From Mauremys mutica (Eukaryota; Chordata; Testudines; Geoemydidae): a stretch of 64,000 nucleotides of DNA. Where the stretch lies: the NCBI RefSeq assembly GCF_020497125.1, contig NC_059075.1, positions 57,679,321-57,743,320 of the forward strand, in the 5' to 3' direction. The notes under the pieces are model-generated. The model made no database searches. It was not told the DNA's origin and saw only the letters and a list, made by a program, of their open reading frames with translations. Numbering within the stretch: the first letter of the stretch is position 1; each line of letters opens with the position of its first letter. Both the position numbers and the translations under genes were made by a program. Of this stretch, positions 34,251-45,402 are shown piece after piece.

Positions 34251-36689
34251 CCACTTGAGGGAAACATTGAAGCCACAGAATGCACATATAGATATTATGT
34301 CCCCTATGCACATACCTAGTGGGTTGGTGTGGAGATGCTTTCTGCCTCACACAGGGTGTCTGGAAGCCACCCTTCCATGGTCTAACTTCCTGCCCCTCTT
34401 CCAACAGCAACTCCAAGCCTCAGTATGGGGCTGAGATGAATTTCATCTATTGCAAATCAGTGTAATTGGAACCAAATGTGGTTGAAATACCTTTCAAAAC
34501 ACTAAAGCTAGGGGCTAGAGTCACTGTAGGATTTGTAGAAGTGAAAGGCAGCACAGACCCAGGCAAAGGGCCCCAGCTGTGGAGCAGGTAAATTGCTCGG
34601 ATACTGTGTGTCCATTAAGAAAAATGGGAAATAGACATTCTTCTCAAAATGGCTACCTAACTGTAGTCAAGCTATGATCACAGCCCCACTGAGAACAGTG
34701 ACAGATGGCAGCTTTGAAAGAGCACAGTTCTATGTGGAGTTCTCTGTAATAATTTGTTAGTCCCTGCTGAAGGAGAAACTTTTAATTGTGAAGAATAATG
34801 TGAAAAAGTTACCATTAATACTAAAAAAGTCTTCAAATGTAGCTTGCTCACAAGTTTTTTTTGGTGAGTTTAATTACAAGAGCAGTTTCAAGTGTCTTTT
34901 ATTCCATTATTAAGATTATTCAGGATAAAGAAACTGTCAGACAATGGGTGCTTCATTTCTGAAAGGATCCATTTATTTTAACTCATAAACTAATTAACCA
35001 ATTCACTTGTCATTTCTCAGAAAATTCATTCTGTGTTCAGAGTGAATACTGTAATTTTGGAGAGGAGCTGAATTTGTCATATGTACCAAAGTGGTTGAAT
35101 TCTTGCTTTAAGCACAAAACTCAGCCTTAAGAATAGAACCAACAGTGAAACCTCCATGATTAGCGAAAATTGGAAAATATCAGTGAAAATGTTTTCAAAT
35201 TAATCTCATAATTTCTATTCTTAATAGAGAAATTGCAAATGAGGATGAAAGTGATATGTGAAAATTCTATAAAACACTAAACATCAACCTGTTCACTTAA
35301 CAGTATCTCTCTGATGATTTGGGCCTGAAGGCTCTACATATGGATATTAAATATTTCTATTGTTTGTGTCCAAATCCTGACGTACCATAATACCTAGATT
35401 TAAAGCCATGGCAAGAAAGCAACTCTTTATTTCGCTTTGCATGGGGCTTCAGCTGCAAAAGTAAAATGTTGATTAAAGTATCACACATTGAAAGGACAGA
35501 GCCAGCCCTTGCAATGTGGAATACTTTTGTGAAAGAAGATGCAGCATGGGGGATAGCAGCTGTCGTAATCAGAGTAAGGCAGAAGTGGAATATAAGAAGA
35601 AACTTAAAGCGAAATTGTTTAATATGAACATTTCCTCAGCCAGACATTACATGAATCAGAATTTAGCGATAGGAAGTCCAGCAAAATCATCTAGTCCGTC
35701 TCTCTGCCAGGTGCAAGACTGTTATAGCAGTAATTCTCAAACATTTTACTATTATGCCCCAATTTTATCACAGCAATTGAACTCTCAGCCCCATTTTCAA
35801 TGTATCTACAGATGATGATCTTATTTTTATCAGCCATTAATGAAATATAAAAATATTAGATATAAAAACTACACTAAAAGAACATTATTTAAGTTTCATT
35901 GATAAGCTAGACTGCCAAAATTTAGGTTGCAGGTACACAGGATGGACAGTGCTCAGGGAATGAGGAAGCTGTTCAATAATTTTTCAGAAAAAGGTCACAA
36001 GAATCTTTTTATAATGGGAAGTGTTAGACAACCTAAACACAGAGACAGCTCCCAGATATCCCTATTGTAATAGACTTACCATGACACGTTTCAATGGACT
36101 GATGAGCTTTGGGGCAGCCTGGAGGGTCATTCGGGACTGAGAGAGAGGACTGGGGCATCCTTGTAGGATGTTATTGGGAGGTAGTAGAAGTCTGGAGCAT
36201 TGGGAACTGTTTGGAGAGAGTCCTGGAACATCCTCCTCTATTCTACTCCTCCTTCCCACTATACCCCCTTAAGTCCTCTGTTTCTCCTTCCTATTCATCT
36301 GGTCTATTCCCCTTTGAGCCCTTGTTCCATATTCTGTCCCTGTCACATCTCCCTGCCAACAAGGCTCTGAAGCAGCCATGTGCTGCCACCTCCCCTTCCT
36401 TCCTGCTCTCTCCTCCCCAGTGGTTCTGCATTTGCTGGGTACCGTTGAGAGGAGACATCATCTCGCTGCCCTCCTGCTGATGTCGTCGTAGCTGAGAGGG
36501 TCACTACAAAGAAACCTGTTTGACCCACATAGCTCTGTTAGATGCATGTGTGGTTGTAGTTGGAGCTCCAATAAGAACAAAGGGAGTGTAAAGGAAAATC
36601 CCATGTAAAGTTTCATTTGTTTATTTTCAAGAGCTAAAAATTAAAAACTAGAGTTTCGGGCCTCACCAAGACACTGCCAAAGCCCCAGC
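34251..36689 (+). other. RYR3 intron, no recognised feature
   Basis: Only short unrelated open frames. A Pro/Ser-rich frame near 36240-36480 is composition-driven. No element ends seen. Confidence 0.5.
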
Positions 36690-36983
36690 ACTGGGCCATG
36701 GTTCAAGAGTTCGCATTTTTGTGCATTGTCCAGTCCAATTTTGAAAGTCCTAAGTGATGTACTTTCACCATTTCTCTTCTGAGACTATTCTGCAGGTTTA
36801 TAGATCTCATTGTGAGGAAGTTTTTCCTAGTGTTCAGTTACATTTTCCTTTTCTTAATTTCATAATGAGTCAGTCCTTCCCCTCATTGAGCATATTTGTT
36901 GATCTTTTCTGAACTCCCTCTAGTTTATCAATATATTTCTGGCAAAGTGGTGCTCAAAGCTGAACAAGCTATTGTAAGTGTAA
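36690..36983 (-). pseudogene. Ancient CR1 LINE, downstream part (split by DIRS C)
   Basis: The + strand reads 'gagcatatttgttgatctttt' and 'tatttctggcaaagtggtgctcaaagctgaac', diverged from the complement of CR1 ORF2/3' sequence. The matching upstream part of the same LINE resumes at 42911. Very old: no frame remains. Confidence 0.6.
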
Positions 36984-37330
36984 TTCTTCTTCGAGTGGTT
37001 GTTCATGTCCATTCAAGGTAGGTGTGCGCGCCGGGTGCACACCAGCTGGAAGATTTTCCCCTAGCAGCGTCCGTAGGGTCGGCCCTGGCGCCCCCTGGAG
37101 TGGCGCCACTACTATGCCCTATAAAGGGGCCCACCGACCCTCCACCCCCTCAGTTCCTTCTTACCGCTGGTGACGGCTAGCTGGAACTTTGCTTGCTGAT
37201 AGCAAGTTTAGCAGTGTCCAAAAAACCTCGTGTATATAGTTCGTGTATATAGCTAGTCTATCTAGATTAGTTGTACATAGTTCTTGCTGTTGGGGGTTCC
37301 CCCCCGACCTACTTGTCGCCCCGCCGGGGC

Positions 37331-38765
37331 ATGCCCGGGTCTCCCGGGTTTAAACTCTGCAAGAACTGCGGAAAGTTCATGCCAAAGAGTGACCCGCATT
37401 CTGCTTGTCTGCGGTGCCTCGGGGAGAGCCACCAAAGGGACCGGTGCACTATTTGCAGGGGATTCCATCCCAGAACTCTCAAAGACAGAGCACAAAGACT
37501 TAGAGTTCTTCTGATGGAGGCTGCTTTGCGGCCACCTTCGGACCCGGAGCCGGCCGACGCGGTGCCCAGCACATCATTGTCAGTGCGGAGCACCCCGGAA
37601 CCGGCATCAGGACTTAGGGCCCAGCCCAAATCCTCTAAAACCCGGCACCAGAGGGAGTCGGGTCATAAGAAGTCAGCCTCAGTGCGGCACCGCTCGCCCT
37701 CCCCGCTGCCCGCTAAGAAGAGGTCGGTGAGGGAGCGATCGCCCCTACAGGACCTCCACAGGTCGACGCCGTCCGCTGGTACAAGTGGACAGGCTGGGCT
37801 ACAGCCCCCGGCTGCTCCGTTGACTCCCGCACCGGAGAGAGGGCGGTCTAGTCCAGAGCAACCATCATTGTTAGCGGAGACGTACGTCCACCCTCGACGC
37901 CGGAGGCATTCGAGGCGGCCTCAGACCTGCTGAGACTCCCGGTACCGGCCTCCCCGCATTGTGGCAGGGAGTTGCCGACCATAGCTCATCACCCAGTACA
38001 GTCTAGGGGCAAGCCGGCTATGCTGTCGCCTCCCTCTCCGTCCCGTGCAACTTGGGCGGCACCGGACCAGAGAGACAGCTCCGCGCTGCTCCCTGGTGAT
38101 GACGGGTGCCACTCCCCCCCCCCCCATGTCCTCTTATTCAGAGACCTCAGACTCAGAGGCGGACTCCTATCGCTCCAGCCGGTAGCGGAGCAGGAGATCG
38201 ACTTCGGGGGTGAGCCACCAGCGGCACCCACCTCAGTGGCAGCAGCAATGGCAACCGCCCTCTCAGTGGCCGTTTTGGACCCCCTGGGCCTACCACCAGT
38301 CAGTGGGCCATGCGTTTGGTCCTTGCTTCAGGTCAGCCTCAGTCTCCTCGGCATCGATGGCCCCAGCGCAGTTGCCTCCTCCACGGGCACCGTCGCCGGG
38401 CAGGGGTGTGCCGCATCGAACTTCAGCACCCCCTAGCCAGGCATCGGCACCGGCGGCGACCACGGTTCATGCTCAACAGGTGCCGCCAGACACGCCAAGC
38501 CGTTCATTGGCGACCCCGGTACCGGCCGCGGTGCCGCATTTGGAACTGACACCGGCCCCCCAACCTCGGTACCGTGTGCCGCTGGACCCCGAAGGGCTGG
38601 GAGCACCGGAGGATGGGCCGATCCAAGTGATTTCCTCCTCCTCCTTCCCCGGATGAGGCGGTCGCGGGCACGGCCACGGCACCGGCCCTGGAAGACACTA
38701 GGGTCCTTCAGCAACTCTTCAGGCAAGCGGCTCAGAGCCTCGCAATCCAGGCTGAGGAAATTGAG
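37331..38765 (+). pseudogene. DIRS C gag, N-terminal and middle part
   Basis: From ATG at 37331 the frame reads MPGSPGFKLCKNCGKF, then SACLRCLGESHQRDRCTICR, a Cys/His-rich motif that looks zinc-binding. It runs to a stop at 37931-37933. Comparison with the following text shows frame changes after the RRHSRRPQ stretch, and again near 38650. The middle part (38210-38656) is Pro/Gln/Ser-rich low complexity. The broken frame joins the C-terminal gag frame at 38766. Confidence 0.7.
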
Positions 38766-39653
38766 GTGGACGTAGATCCGGTAGTGGACATCCTGGCTCC
38801 ATCAGGACTATCCAGGGTGGCCCTACCGTTGATCAAGACCATAGAGGACACGTCCTGCACCTTATGGCAAATGCCAGCCTCATTGGCCCCTACTGCCAAG
38901 AAAACAGAGAGGCGTTATTTTGTGCCCTCAAAGGGGCATGAGCATTTGTACACGAACCCTTCCCCGGACTCCTTGGTGGTAGACGCGGCCAGCCAAAGGA
39001 AGCGTCAGGGGTTTCAAGGGTCGATGCCAAAGAACAGGGACGCCAAAAGGCTTGACCTCTTTGGTAGAAAGGTGTACTCCACGGCAGGCCTCCAATTACG
39101 AATAGCCAACCAGCAGGCTGTCGTAAGTCGATATGGCCATAACACATGTTTGGCCATGTCGAAGTTTACCGAGCTCCTTCCCCAGGATTCGAGGGCAGAG
39201 TTTTCGGCCTTGGTGGAAGATGGAAAGCTCATCTCCCAAGCCTCCCTTCAGGCTGCCCTAGATGCAGCGGACTCGGCCTTACGCACCATGGCAACAGGTC
39301 TGGTCATGAGGCGGGGAGCCTGGCTCCAGGTCTTGGGCCTCCCCTATGAGGTCCAGCAGACTATCCAGGACCTCCCCTTCGAAGGGCAGACACTGTTTTC
39401 GGACAAAACGGATAAGGGTCTGCATAGTCTAAAGGACTCGAGGGCTACGCTTCGCTCGCTAGGCCTGCATACCCCGGCAACCCAACGTAGGAAGTTTAGG
39501 CCGCAAGCGGCCCCGCACCCTTACCAGCCTCAGAATCGTCCAGAGGTTGGGCGCAGACGGGGCAGGAACGGGCGGAGGCGCCACCAGCACCACCCCTCCA
39601 GACAGGCATCCGGCCAACCGAGGCCGTCGTTGGGGCCTAGGCCCCCTATTTGA
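38766..39653 (+). CDS. DIRS C gag, C-terminal frame
   Basis: A 295-codon open frame with no stop. It contains LWQMPASLAPTAKKTERRYF, SKGHEHLYTNPSPDSLVV and KRLDLFGRKVYST, conserved in copies A and D. The N-terminal limit at Met 38766 is only the first ATG; the true protein would start at 37331. It overlaps the RT frame by 107 nt in another frame, as is common in DIRS elements. The role is particle formation or RNA binding by family analogy. Confidence 0.75.
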   Translation: MDVDPVVDILAPSGLSRVALPLIKTIEDTSCTLWQMPASLAPTAKKTERRYFVPSKGHEHLYTNPSPDSLVVDAASQRKRQGFQGSMPKNRDAKRLDLFGRKVYSTAGLQLRIANQQAVVSRYGHNTCLAMSKFTELLPQDSRAEFSALVEDGKLISQASLQAALDAADSALRTMATGLVMRRGAWLQVLGLPYEVQQTIQDLPFEGQTLFSDKTDKGLHSLKDSRATLRSLGLHTPATQRRKFRPQAAPHPYQPQNRPEVGRRRGRNGRRRHQHHPSRQASGQPRPSLGPRPPI

Positions 39654-40530
39654 TAGTATGGTTGAGGACGGCCTACCGATCAGGACTACGGATCCTTCTT
39701 TCCCTACCTTTCAGTCACGTCTGTCCCCCTTCTACCATGCCTGGTCCCGAATCACGTTGGACAGTTGGGTGCTTCGCACGGTAGAGAGGGGATATTCTAT
39801 CCAGTTCTCCTCTCTCCTGCCCCACCAGCCCCCCTCCCCGTCCCTCTTCAGGGACCCCTCTCACAAGCAACTTCCAATTCAGGAAATGCGGTCCCTCCTC
39901 ATAGCAGGGGCAGTGGAGGAAGTTCCTCAGGAGCTCAGGGGCAGAGGCTTCTACTCCTGGTATTTTCTAATACTGAAGGCAAAAGGGGGCCTCAGACCCA
40001 TCCTGGACTTGCAGCGGCTGAACAAGTTTGTGAAAAAGCTCAGGTTCCGCATGGTCTCCCTGTCTTCGATCATTCCCTCCTTGGATCCAGGAGATTGGTA
40101 TGCCGCCCTCGACTTAAAGAACGCATATTTCCATATTGCCATAATCCCCCGACACCGTCGGTACCTCAGGTTTGTTGTGGCTGACGCCCATCTGCAGTTC
40201 ACAGTGCTCCCGTTTGGCCTATCGGCGGCACCAAGGGTCTTCACGAAGTGCATGGCAGTCGTGGCGGCCTTTCTACGCAAGCGGGGTATCCAGGTATTCC
40301 CCTACTTGGACAATTGGCTTATAAAAGGCCGTTCCAAGCAGCAGGTGGAAGCTCAGATGCTTTTCATCAGGCGGACCTTCCTCGAGCTCGGCCTCCTCTT
40401 AAACGAGGCCAAGTCCACCCTGTCTCCTACCCAAAGGATAGAATTTATAGGGGCGGCCCTGGACTCAACACACGTCAGAGCGTATCTTCCAGAGTCCAGG
40501 TTTCGGTCCATGCATGCACCTATGTGGTGA
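39547..40530 (+). pseudogene. DIRS C reverse transcriptase
   Basis: An uninterrupted frame carries the RT palm: LILKAKGGLRPILDLQRLN, AALDLKNAYFHIAI (first catalytic Asp), TVLPFGLSAAPRVF and FPYLDNWLIKG. The YLDN version of the YxDD box has Asn at the last position, where copy A has YLDD. It ends at TGA in the sequence after LPESRFRSMHAPMW. Compared with copy A, roughly 28 codons are missing just there and the frame changes, separating RT from RNase H. Confidence 0.85.
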
Positions 40531-41498
40531 GCCATGCCAGACTCTGGCTCCGCCCACTACAATCCTGGCTAGCGATGGTATACCGCCCAGCCAGGCATCC
40601 CCTGGACTCAGTGGTGACCCTTCCGCAGGTGGTGCTGAGCTCTCTCCAATGGTGGCTCGACTCACAGAAGGTGTGCTTGGGTGTTCCCTTTGCCACCCCT
40701 CAACCCTCCCTCTCCCTGGTGACGGATGCCTCGGATCAGGGATGGGGAGTGCACTTGGGGGATCTCAGGACACAGGGCTTGTGGTCGCAGGAGGACCTCA
40801 AGTTGCATATCAATGTCAGGGAGCTGAGAGCTGTTCGCCTGGCTTGTCTTACCTTCCAATCTCACCTGGCCGGCAGATGTGTCTCAGTCCTCATGGACAA
40901 CATGTCAGCAGTCTTCTATATCAACAAACGGGGGGGTGCACTCTCCTCTCCCCTGTGCAGGGAAGCCCTCACGCTGTGGGACTTTTGCATTCAGAATGCT
41001 ACCCACCCGACGGCATTCTACCACTTGGGGGAACAGAACGGCCTGGAGGACGCCCTCAGCTGCTCTTTCCGGGGCCACGAGTGGTCCCTTCGTCGGGACG
41101 TAGTGCACTCAATCTTCCGGCTCTGGGGTCGTCCCCAGTTAGACCTGTTTGCTTCAAAGGGCAATAGGAAGTGTCGGCAGTTTTGCTCTCTCAGGGGCCA
41201 CAGCCCGGGGTCTCTGTCAGACGCCTTCCTCCTGTCATGGAAGGAAGGGCTGCTCTACGCCTTTCCTCCATTTCCCTTGATACACAGGGTAATTCTCAAG
41301 ATCCGCAGGGATCACGCCCATGTAATCCTGATAGCACCGGCGTGGCCGCGCCAACATTGGTACACGTCGCTCCTGCACATGTCCACCAGCGTGCCCCTGA
41401 CGCTTCCCCTGCTGCCGGACCTGATCACGCAGAACCAGGGCCGCCTTCGCCATCCAAACTTGCAATCTCTCCACCTCGCCTGGTTGCTCCATGGTTGA
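40520..41498 (+). pseudogene. DIRS C RNase H and conserved tail
   Basis: In the next frame, VVSHARLWLRPLQSWL leads to RNase H with SLVTDASDQGWG (Asp), INVRELRAVRLA (Glu), VLMDNMSAVFYIN (Asp) and GLEDALS (Asp), all four catalytic acids in place. The tail LDLFASKGNRKC, SDAFLLSWKEGLLYAFPPFP and VILIAPAWPRQ is shared with copy A. The domain itself has no stop; it is only disconnected from RT by the deletion near 40515. Confidence 0.85.
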
Positions 41499-41506
41499 AC
41501 CTGGTG

Positions 41507-42543
41507 GAGATGCAATGTTCCCAACAGGTCAGACAAGTGCTGCTCGGTAGCAGAAAACCCTCAACCAGGGCCACCTACCTGGCCAAATGGAAACACTTCT
41601 CCATCTGATCCAGTCGGCGAGGGCAGGAACCGTTGCAGGCCCTGGTTCCCGTTATCTTAGACTATCTGCTCCACCTGAGACAGTTGGGCCTTTCCCTCTC
41701 CTCGGTTCGAGTTCACTTAGCGGCCATCTCGGCTTTCCACCCGGAAGAAGGGGGCACCTCGGTGTTCGCAAACCCGCTGGTTGGTCATTTCCTTAAGGGC
41801 ATGGATAGGCTATTTCCGCATGTCCGTCAACCAGCTCCTACCTGGGACTTGAACCTGGTCCTCTCTGCCCTCACGGGTCCTCCCTTCGACCCCTGGCTTC
41901 ATGCTCTCTGCTGTACCTGTCATACAAAGTCGCTTTTCTTGTAGCGATCACCTCAGCAAGGAGGGTATCAGAGCTCAGGGCACTGACATCCGAACCCTCG
42001 TACACTGTCTTCTATAAGGACAAGATCCAACGTAGACCTCACCCGACTTTCCTTCCCAAGGTCGTCTCCCAATTCCATATGGGACAAGATATCTTCCTAT
42101 CGGTGTTTTATCCAAAGCCATACTCTTCCGGTAAGGAGCCGAGGCTGCATTCCCTGGATGTCCGCAGGGCCCTAGCCTTTTATGTTGAATGGACAAAGCT
42201 GTTTAGACGGTCGACCCAGCTCTTCATCGCGGTGGCAGATAGAATGAAGGGGCTCCCAGTCTCCTCTCAGAGGATCTCTTCGTGGATCGTGGCCTGCATA
42301 CGGGAATGCTATCGTATAGCCAAAACCCCTATTCCTCCGGTTACGGCCCACTCTACCAGGGCGCAGGCCTCCTCCGCGGCGTCCCTGGCTCAGATCCCAA
42401 CTCAGGAGATTTGTAGAGCTGCCACGTGGGCCTCCATCCACACGTTCACGTTGCACTATGTCATCACGCACCAGGCTAGGGCTGATGCCACCTTTGATCG
42501 TGCAGTACTCCAGTCAGCAGTGACCTCCGACCCCACCACCTAA
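41507..42543 (+). pseudogene. DIRS C tyrosine recombinase
   Basis: The enzyme would integrate element circles. The core-binding part reads STRATYLAKWKHFSI, then LDYLLHLRQLGLSLSSVRVH. The catalytic part has TSARRVSELRAL (Arg), AHSTRAQASS (H-x-x-R) and FTLHYVITHQ (candidate Tyr). Two frame changes break it: one near 41610 and one near 41910-41935. After the second, a single frame runs to TAA at 42541-42543. All expected active-site residues are visible. Confidence 0.85.
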
Positions 42544-42569
42544 GGTTAGGCTTGTGAGTCACTTACTTT

Positions 42570-42895
42570 GAATGGACATGAACAACCACTCGAAGAAGAA
42601 AAAACGGTTACTCACCTTTTAGTAACTGTTGTTCTTCGAGATGTGTTGTTCATGTCCATTCCAACACCCACCCTCCTGCCCCTCTGTCGGAGTGCTGGCA
42701 AGAAGGAACTGAGGGGTGGAGGGTCAGCGGGCCCCTTTATAGGGCGCCGTAGTGGCGCCACTCCAGGGGGCGCCAGGGCTGACCCTACGGACACTGCTAA
42801 GGGAAAATCTTCCGCTGGCGTGCATGCGGCGCGCACACACCTACTTTGAATGGACATGAACAACACATCTCGAAGAACAACAGTTACTAAAAGGT
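42570..42895. repeat. DIRS C internal complementary region and right terminal repeat
   Basis: 42570-42598 is the exact inverse of the left terminus (GGACATGAACAACCACTCGA). It is followed by the inverse of the right terminus (GGTTACTCACCTTTTAGTAA). The region to 42895 inverts the left leader, including the CGCCCCCTGGAGTGGCGCCA block of 37089-37108 in complement. Rolling-circle-like joining of ends through such a region is the accepted model for DIRS. Confidence 0.85.
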
Positions 42896-42910
42896 GGGTA
42901 ACCGTTTTTT

Positions 42911-43570
42911 GCATGAGAAACTTAAAAAAGAGGAATAGTTACCTCCCTATTTCTTAATATGTTGTCCTTACATACTCAGCACAAAACTACATCAGACTTG
43001 TTTGCAACCAGCTGACATTGCAAATTAATGTTTAATTCACTTTCCACTGTGAGCCTTGAATCTCTGTCCACATTACTGTGTCCCAGTTTTTTTCCTGTCA
43101 TTGAGTATGTATTTCATATTATGTTTCCCTGGATGTATGAGATTGTCTTTTGCCAAGCTGTATTTCATTTTCCTGTTTTCTACCTAAGTTTCCAATCTTT
43201 CTCTATATTCATTTGCTTTATTCCACTTTCCTGACTAGTGTTCACAACTGTTCCCAGTTTAGCGTCAGCTATAAATTTCATTAATGTGCTGTATACTCTC
43301 TCTTCCAGATGATTAATTCAGATATTTAATAAGATTAGACCTAAACATTGAATCCATTAATCTTATTTCTCCAATTTGTCCACTGATTTATCTTTACCTC
43401 TAATTTATCATTTATCATTAAATTTGTTTATGGTCTTTTAGCCAGTTTTCAGCCCATACAACAGTGTTCTTATCCAACTCAGTTTGAATTAATTTTTCAA
43501 ATACAATTTCACAAGACACAATATAAAATGCTTTACTGAGCTCCAAATATATTACATAAGAATACATTCT
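42911..43570 (-). pseudogene. Ancient CR1 LINE, upstream part (split by DIRS C)
   Basis: Immediately after DIRS C, 'gaggaatagttacctccctat' continues the CR1 text. Further on, 'aatgctttactgagctccaaatatattacat' is the decayed complement of the RT block [10 protein letters not shown]. The copy is broken by many changes. Confidence 0.6.
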
Positions 43571-43571
43571 A

Positions 43572-43925
43572 GAATGGTCCAGTAGTTAGGGAACTAGATT
43601 AGAACTCAGAAATTAAATTCCCTGCTCTGCCACCGACTTCCTGTGTGACCTTGGATGAGACACCGAGGGCCAGATTTACAAAGGTGTTTAGGCACCTATG
43701 TATTTAGGTGCCTAAAGATGCATAGCGGGATTCACAAATTCACCTAAGTGAATTCAACGGGAATTAGCTGTCTAACCTCCTTGTGCACTTTTGTATGCCT
43801 CCATTCCCCATCTGTAAAATGGGGATAATACAACTTTCCTACCTTACCAGGGTATTGTGAGAATAAATATGTTAAAGATAACAAGATGCTTAAATACTAT
43901 AGCAACGGGAGAGCAATAAAAGTAC
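43572..43925 (+). mobile_element. MIR split by a small palindromic repeat
   Basis: The first part ends with TCCTGTGTGACCTTGGATGA and the second resumes CCCATCTGTAAAATGGGGAT, which are adjacent parts of MIR. Between them, at 43663-43795, lies an unrelated piece centred on TTTAGGCACC...GGTGCCTAAA. Confidence 0.7.
43663..43795. repeat. Palindromic repeat nested in MIR
   Basis: The insert has the inverted pair TTTAGGCACC and GGTGCCTAAA ten bases apart, and begins 'gggccagatttacaaagg'. Similar AGGCACCTA phrases occur in the composite repeats at 980-1200 and 28440-28560, which suggests a relationship. Confidence 0.55.
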
Positions 43926-44047
43926 CTTAGATAGATTTATTACATTTCTTATAGCTATCTCCAGTTTTTAAATCTATTACAAATAGAAAATTTATTGTTT
44001 AGAAACCTATGCTAGTTATTGCTTATGGTTTCCATTACCCTTTAGAT

Positions 44048-44744
44048 CAGTGGTTTTCAAACTTTTTTCTGGGGGCCCAGTTGAAGAAAATTGTTGATGC
44101 CCATGAGTCAACGGAGCTGGGGATGAGGGGTTTGCGGTGTGGGAGGGGCTCTGAGTTGGTGGGGGCGCAGGGCTGGGCAGGAGGTTGGAGGTCAGGGCTG
44201 GGGCAGGAGTGCAGGCAGGAGTCAGGGCTCTGGGCTGGGGAGCAGGCTCTGGAGTGAGGCTGAGGATGAGGGATTTTGGGTGAAGGAAGGGGTTCCAGGT
44301 TTTAGGGGGCTTAGGCCTGGGGCAGAAGATTGGGGTGTGGATTTACCTCTGACAGCTCCTGGTCAGCGGCTCCCCAGAAACAGCCAGCAGCAGGTCAGGC
44401 TCCTAGGTGGAGGCGCTCAAGCAGCTCCACATGGCTCTCACCCTCAGGCACGGCCCCCCAGCTCCCAATGGCTGTTTCCTGGCCAATGAGAGTGCAGAGC
44501 CGGTGCTCGGGGCAGGGGCAGCGCACAGAGCCCCGTGGCCCCCCTGCCTAGAAGCCGGACCCGCTACTGGCCGCTTCCAGGGCGCAGTGCGGTATCAGAA
44601 CAGGTAGACACTAGGCAGCCTTACCTGGGCAACACTGCTGATGGGACTTTTAACGTGCCAGCCGGCAGTGCTGACCAGAGTGACCCATTGCCTTACAGGC
44701 CACAACCCAGTACTGGGTCGCAACCCGAACTTTGAAAAACACTG
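44048..44744. mobile_element. Non-autonomous hAT element with perfect 8-bp duplication
   Basis: A 697-bp element begins CAGTGGTTTTCAAAC and ends GTTCGGG...-type sequence closing TTTGAAAAACACTG, giving a 14-bp terminal inverted repeat with one base difference. The flanking 8-mers are identical: CTTTAGAT at 44040-44047 and 44745-44752. Open frames inside are low-complexity and encode no transposase. Confidence 0.9.
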
Positions 44745-44752
44745 CTTTAGAT

Positions 44753-45352
44753 GTTAGGTGAATTTTCTCTCATTTATTACATTACTTTACTATGGATTGA
44801 AACTAAACTTGTAAGACAGTGTTTGCTAGAACCACTCTTATTTTCTGTTAATATTTCAGCATTAATTTTACCTATCGTGACTGTTGGAAACACAAAAAGA
44901 TAAACTGTTTATAAACAGTATCTTCTGAAAACATTTTAAATTATCTTAAGTTTGTTAACATGCATTTATCGTTCTCATATGTCAAATAAAACAATGCAAT
45001 GTTATTGTTATTGTTATATGTTATTCACCATGAGGGAAAAATTACAACCATTAGAGAGAGATTCAGCCATATAAAATACAGTTGCTGCTAACTATTGTAA
45101 TTAAAGGAAACACATTTAATCTTTGAGGTGCTTTTTAGACTAAAAGTTATTCTGGAAGGTATTATTGCCAGATGAAAGTATCTGGTTGCTTATTCTCATT
45201 ATGTGATCAAAAATATACCTTCAGGGAACTACTGTGTACCTTTCTTTCACATCTTGTAGTCTCGCTATTCTCTCGTTATTGCTTTACCTCATGTTCTAAA
45301 CAAAACATTAATCTCTGTGTCTTCTACTATTTTGCATTCTTTTCTGCTTTAG
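44753..45352 (+). other. RYR3 intron, no recognised feature
   Basis: AT-rich stretch between the hAT element and exon j. Nothing found. Confidence 0.6.
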
Positions 45353-45402
45353 CCTATTCTGCAAACTTGCTGCTCTTGTTAGACATAGGATTTCACTTTT
45401 CG
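45353..45402 (+). CDS. RYR3: RYR3 exon j
   Basis: This 50-nt exon has acceptor CTGCTTTAG and donor TTCG|GTAAGT. With the AG from exon i it reads SLFCKLAALVRHRISLF and leaves one base of a Gly codon. The block LFCKLAALVRHR is nearly invariant among ryanodine receptors. It lies about 13.2 kb after exon i; DIRS copy C and other repeats fill that intron. Confidence 0.94.

Larger units (their letters stand above)
36984..42910 (+). mobile_element. DIRS-like retrotransposon copy C (best preserved)
   Basis: A 5.9-kb element with long frames for gag, RT, RNase H and tyrosine recombinase. The left end TTCTTCTTCGAGTGGTTG recurs inverted at 42570-42598, next to the inverse of the right end. GC content is much higher than the flanking AT-rich CR1 relic, and stops are few, so it is the youngest of the four copies here. 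Frame shifts in gag, at the RT/RNase H junction and in the recombinase make it probably non-autonomous. Confidence 0.9.

Noticed and set aside
39547..42543. Long open frames that could be taken for host genes
   Set aside because: RT, RNase H and tyrosine recombinase motifs and the terminal/internal inverted repeats place them in a DIRS retrotransposon.
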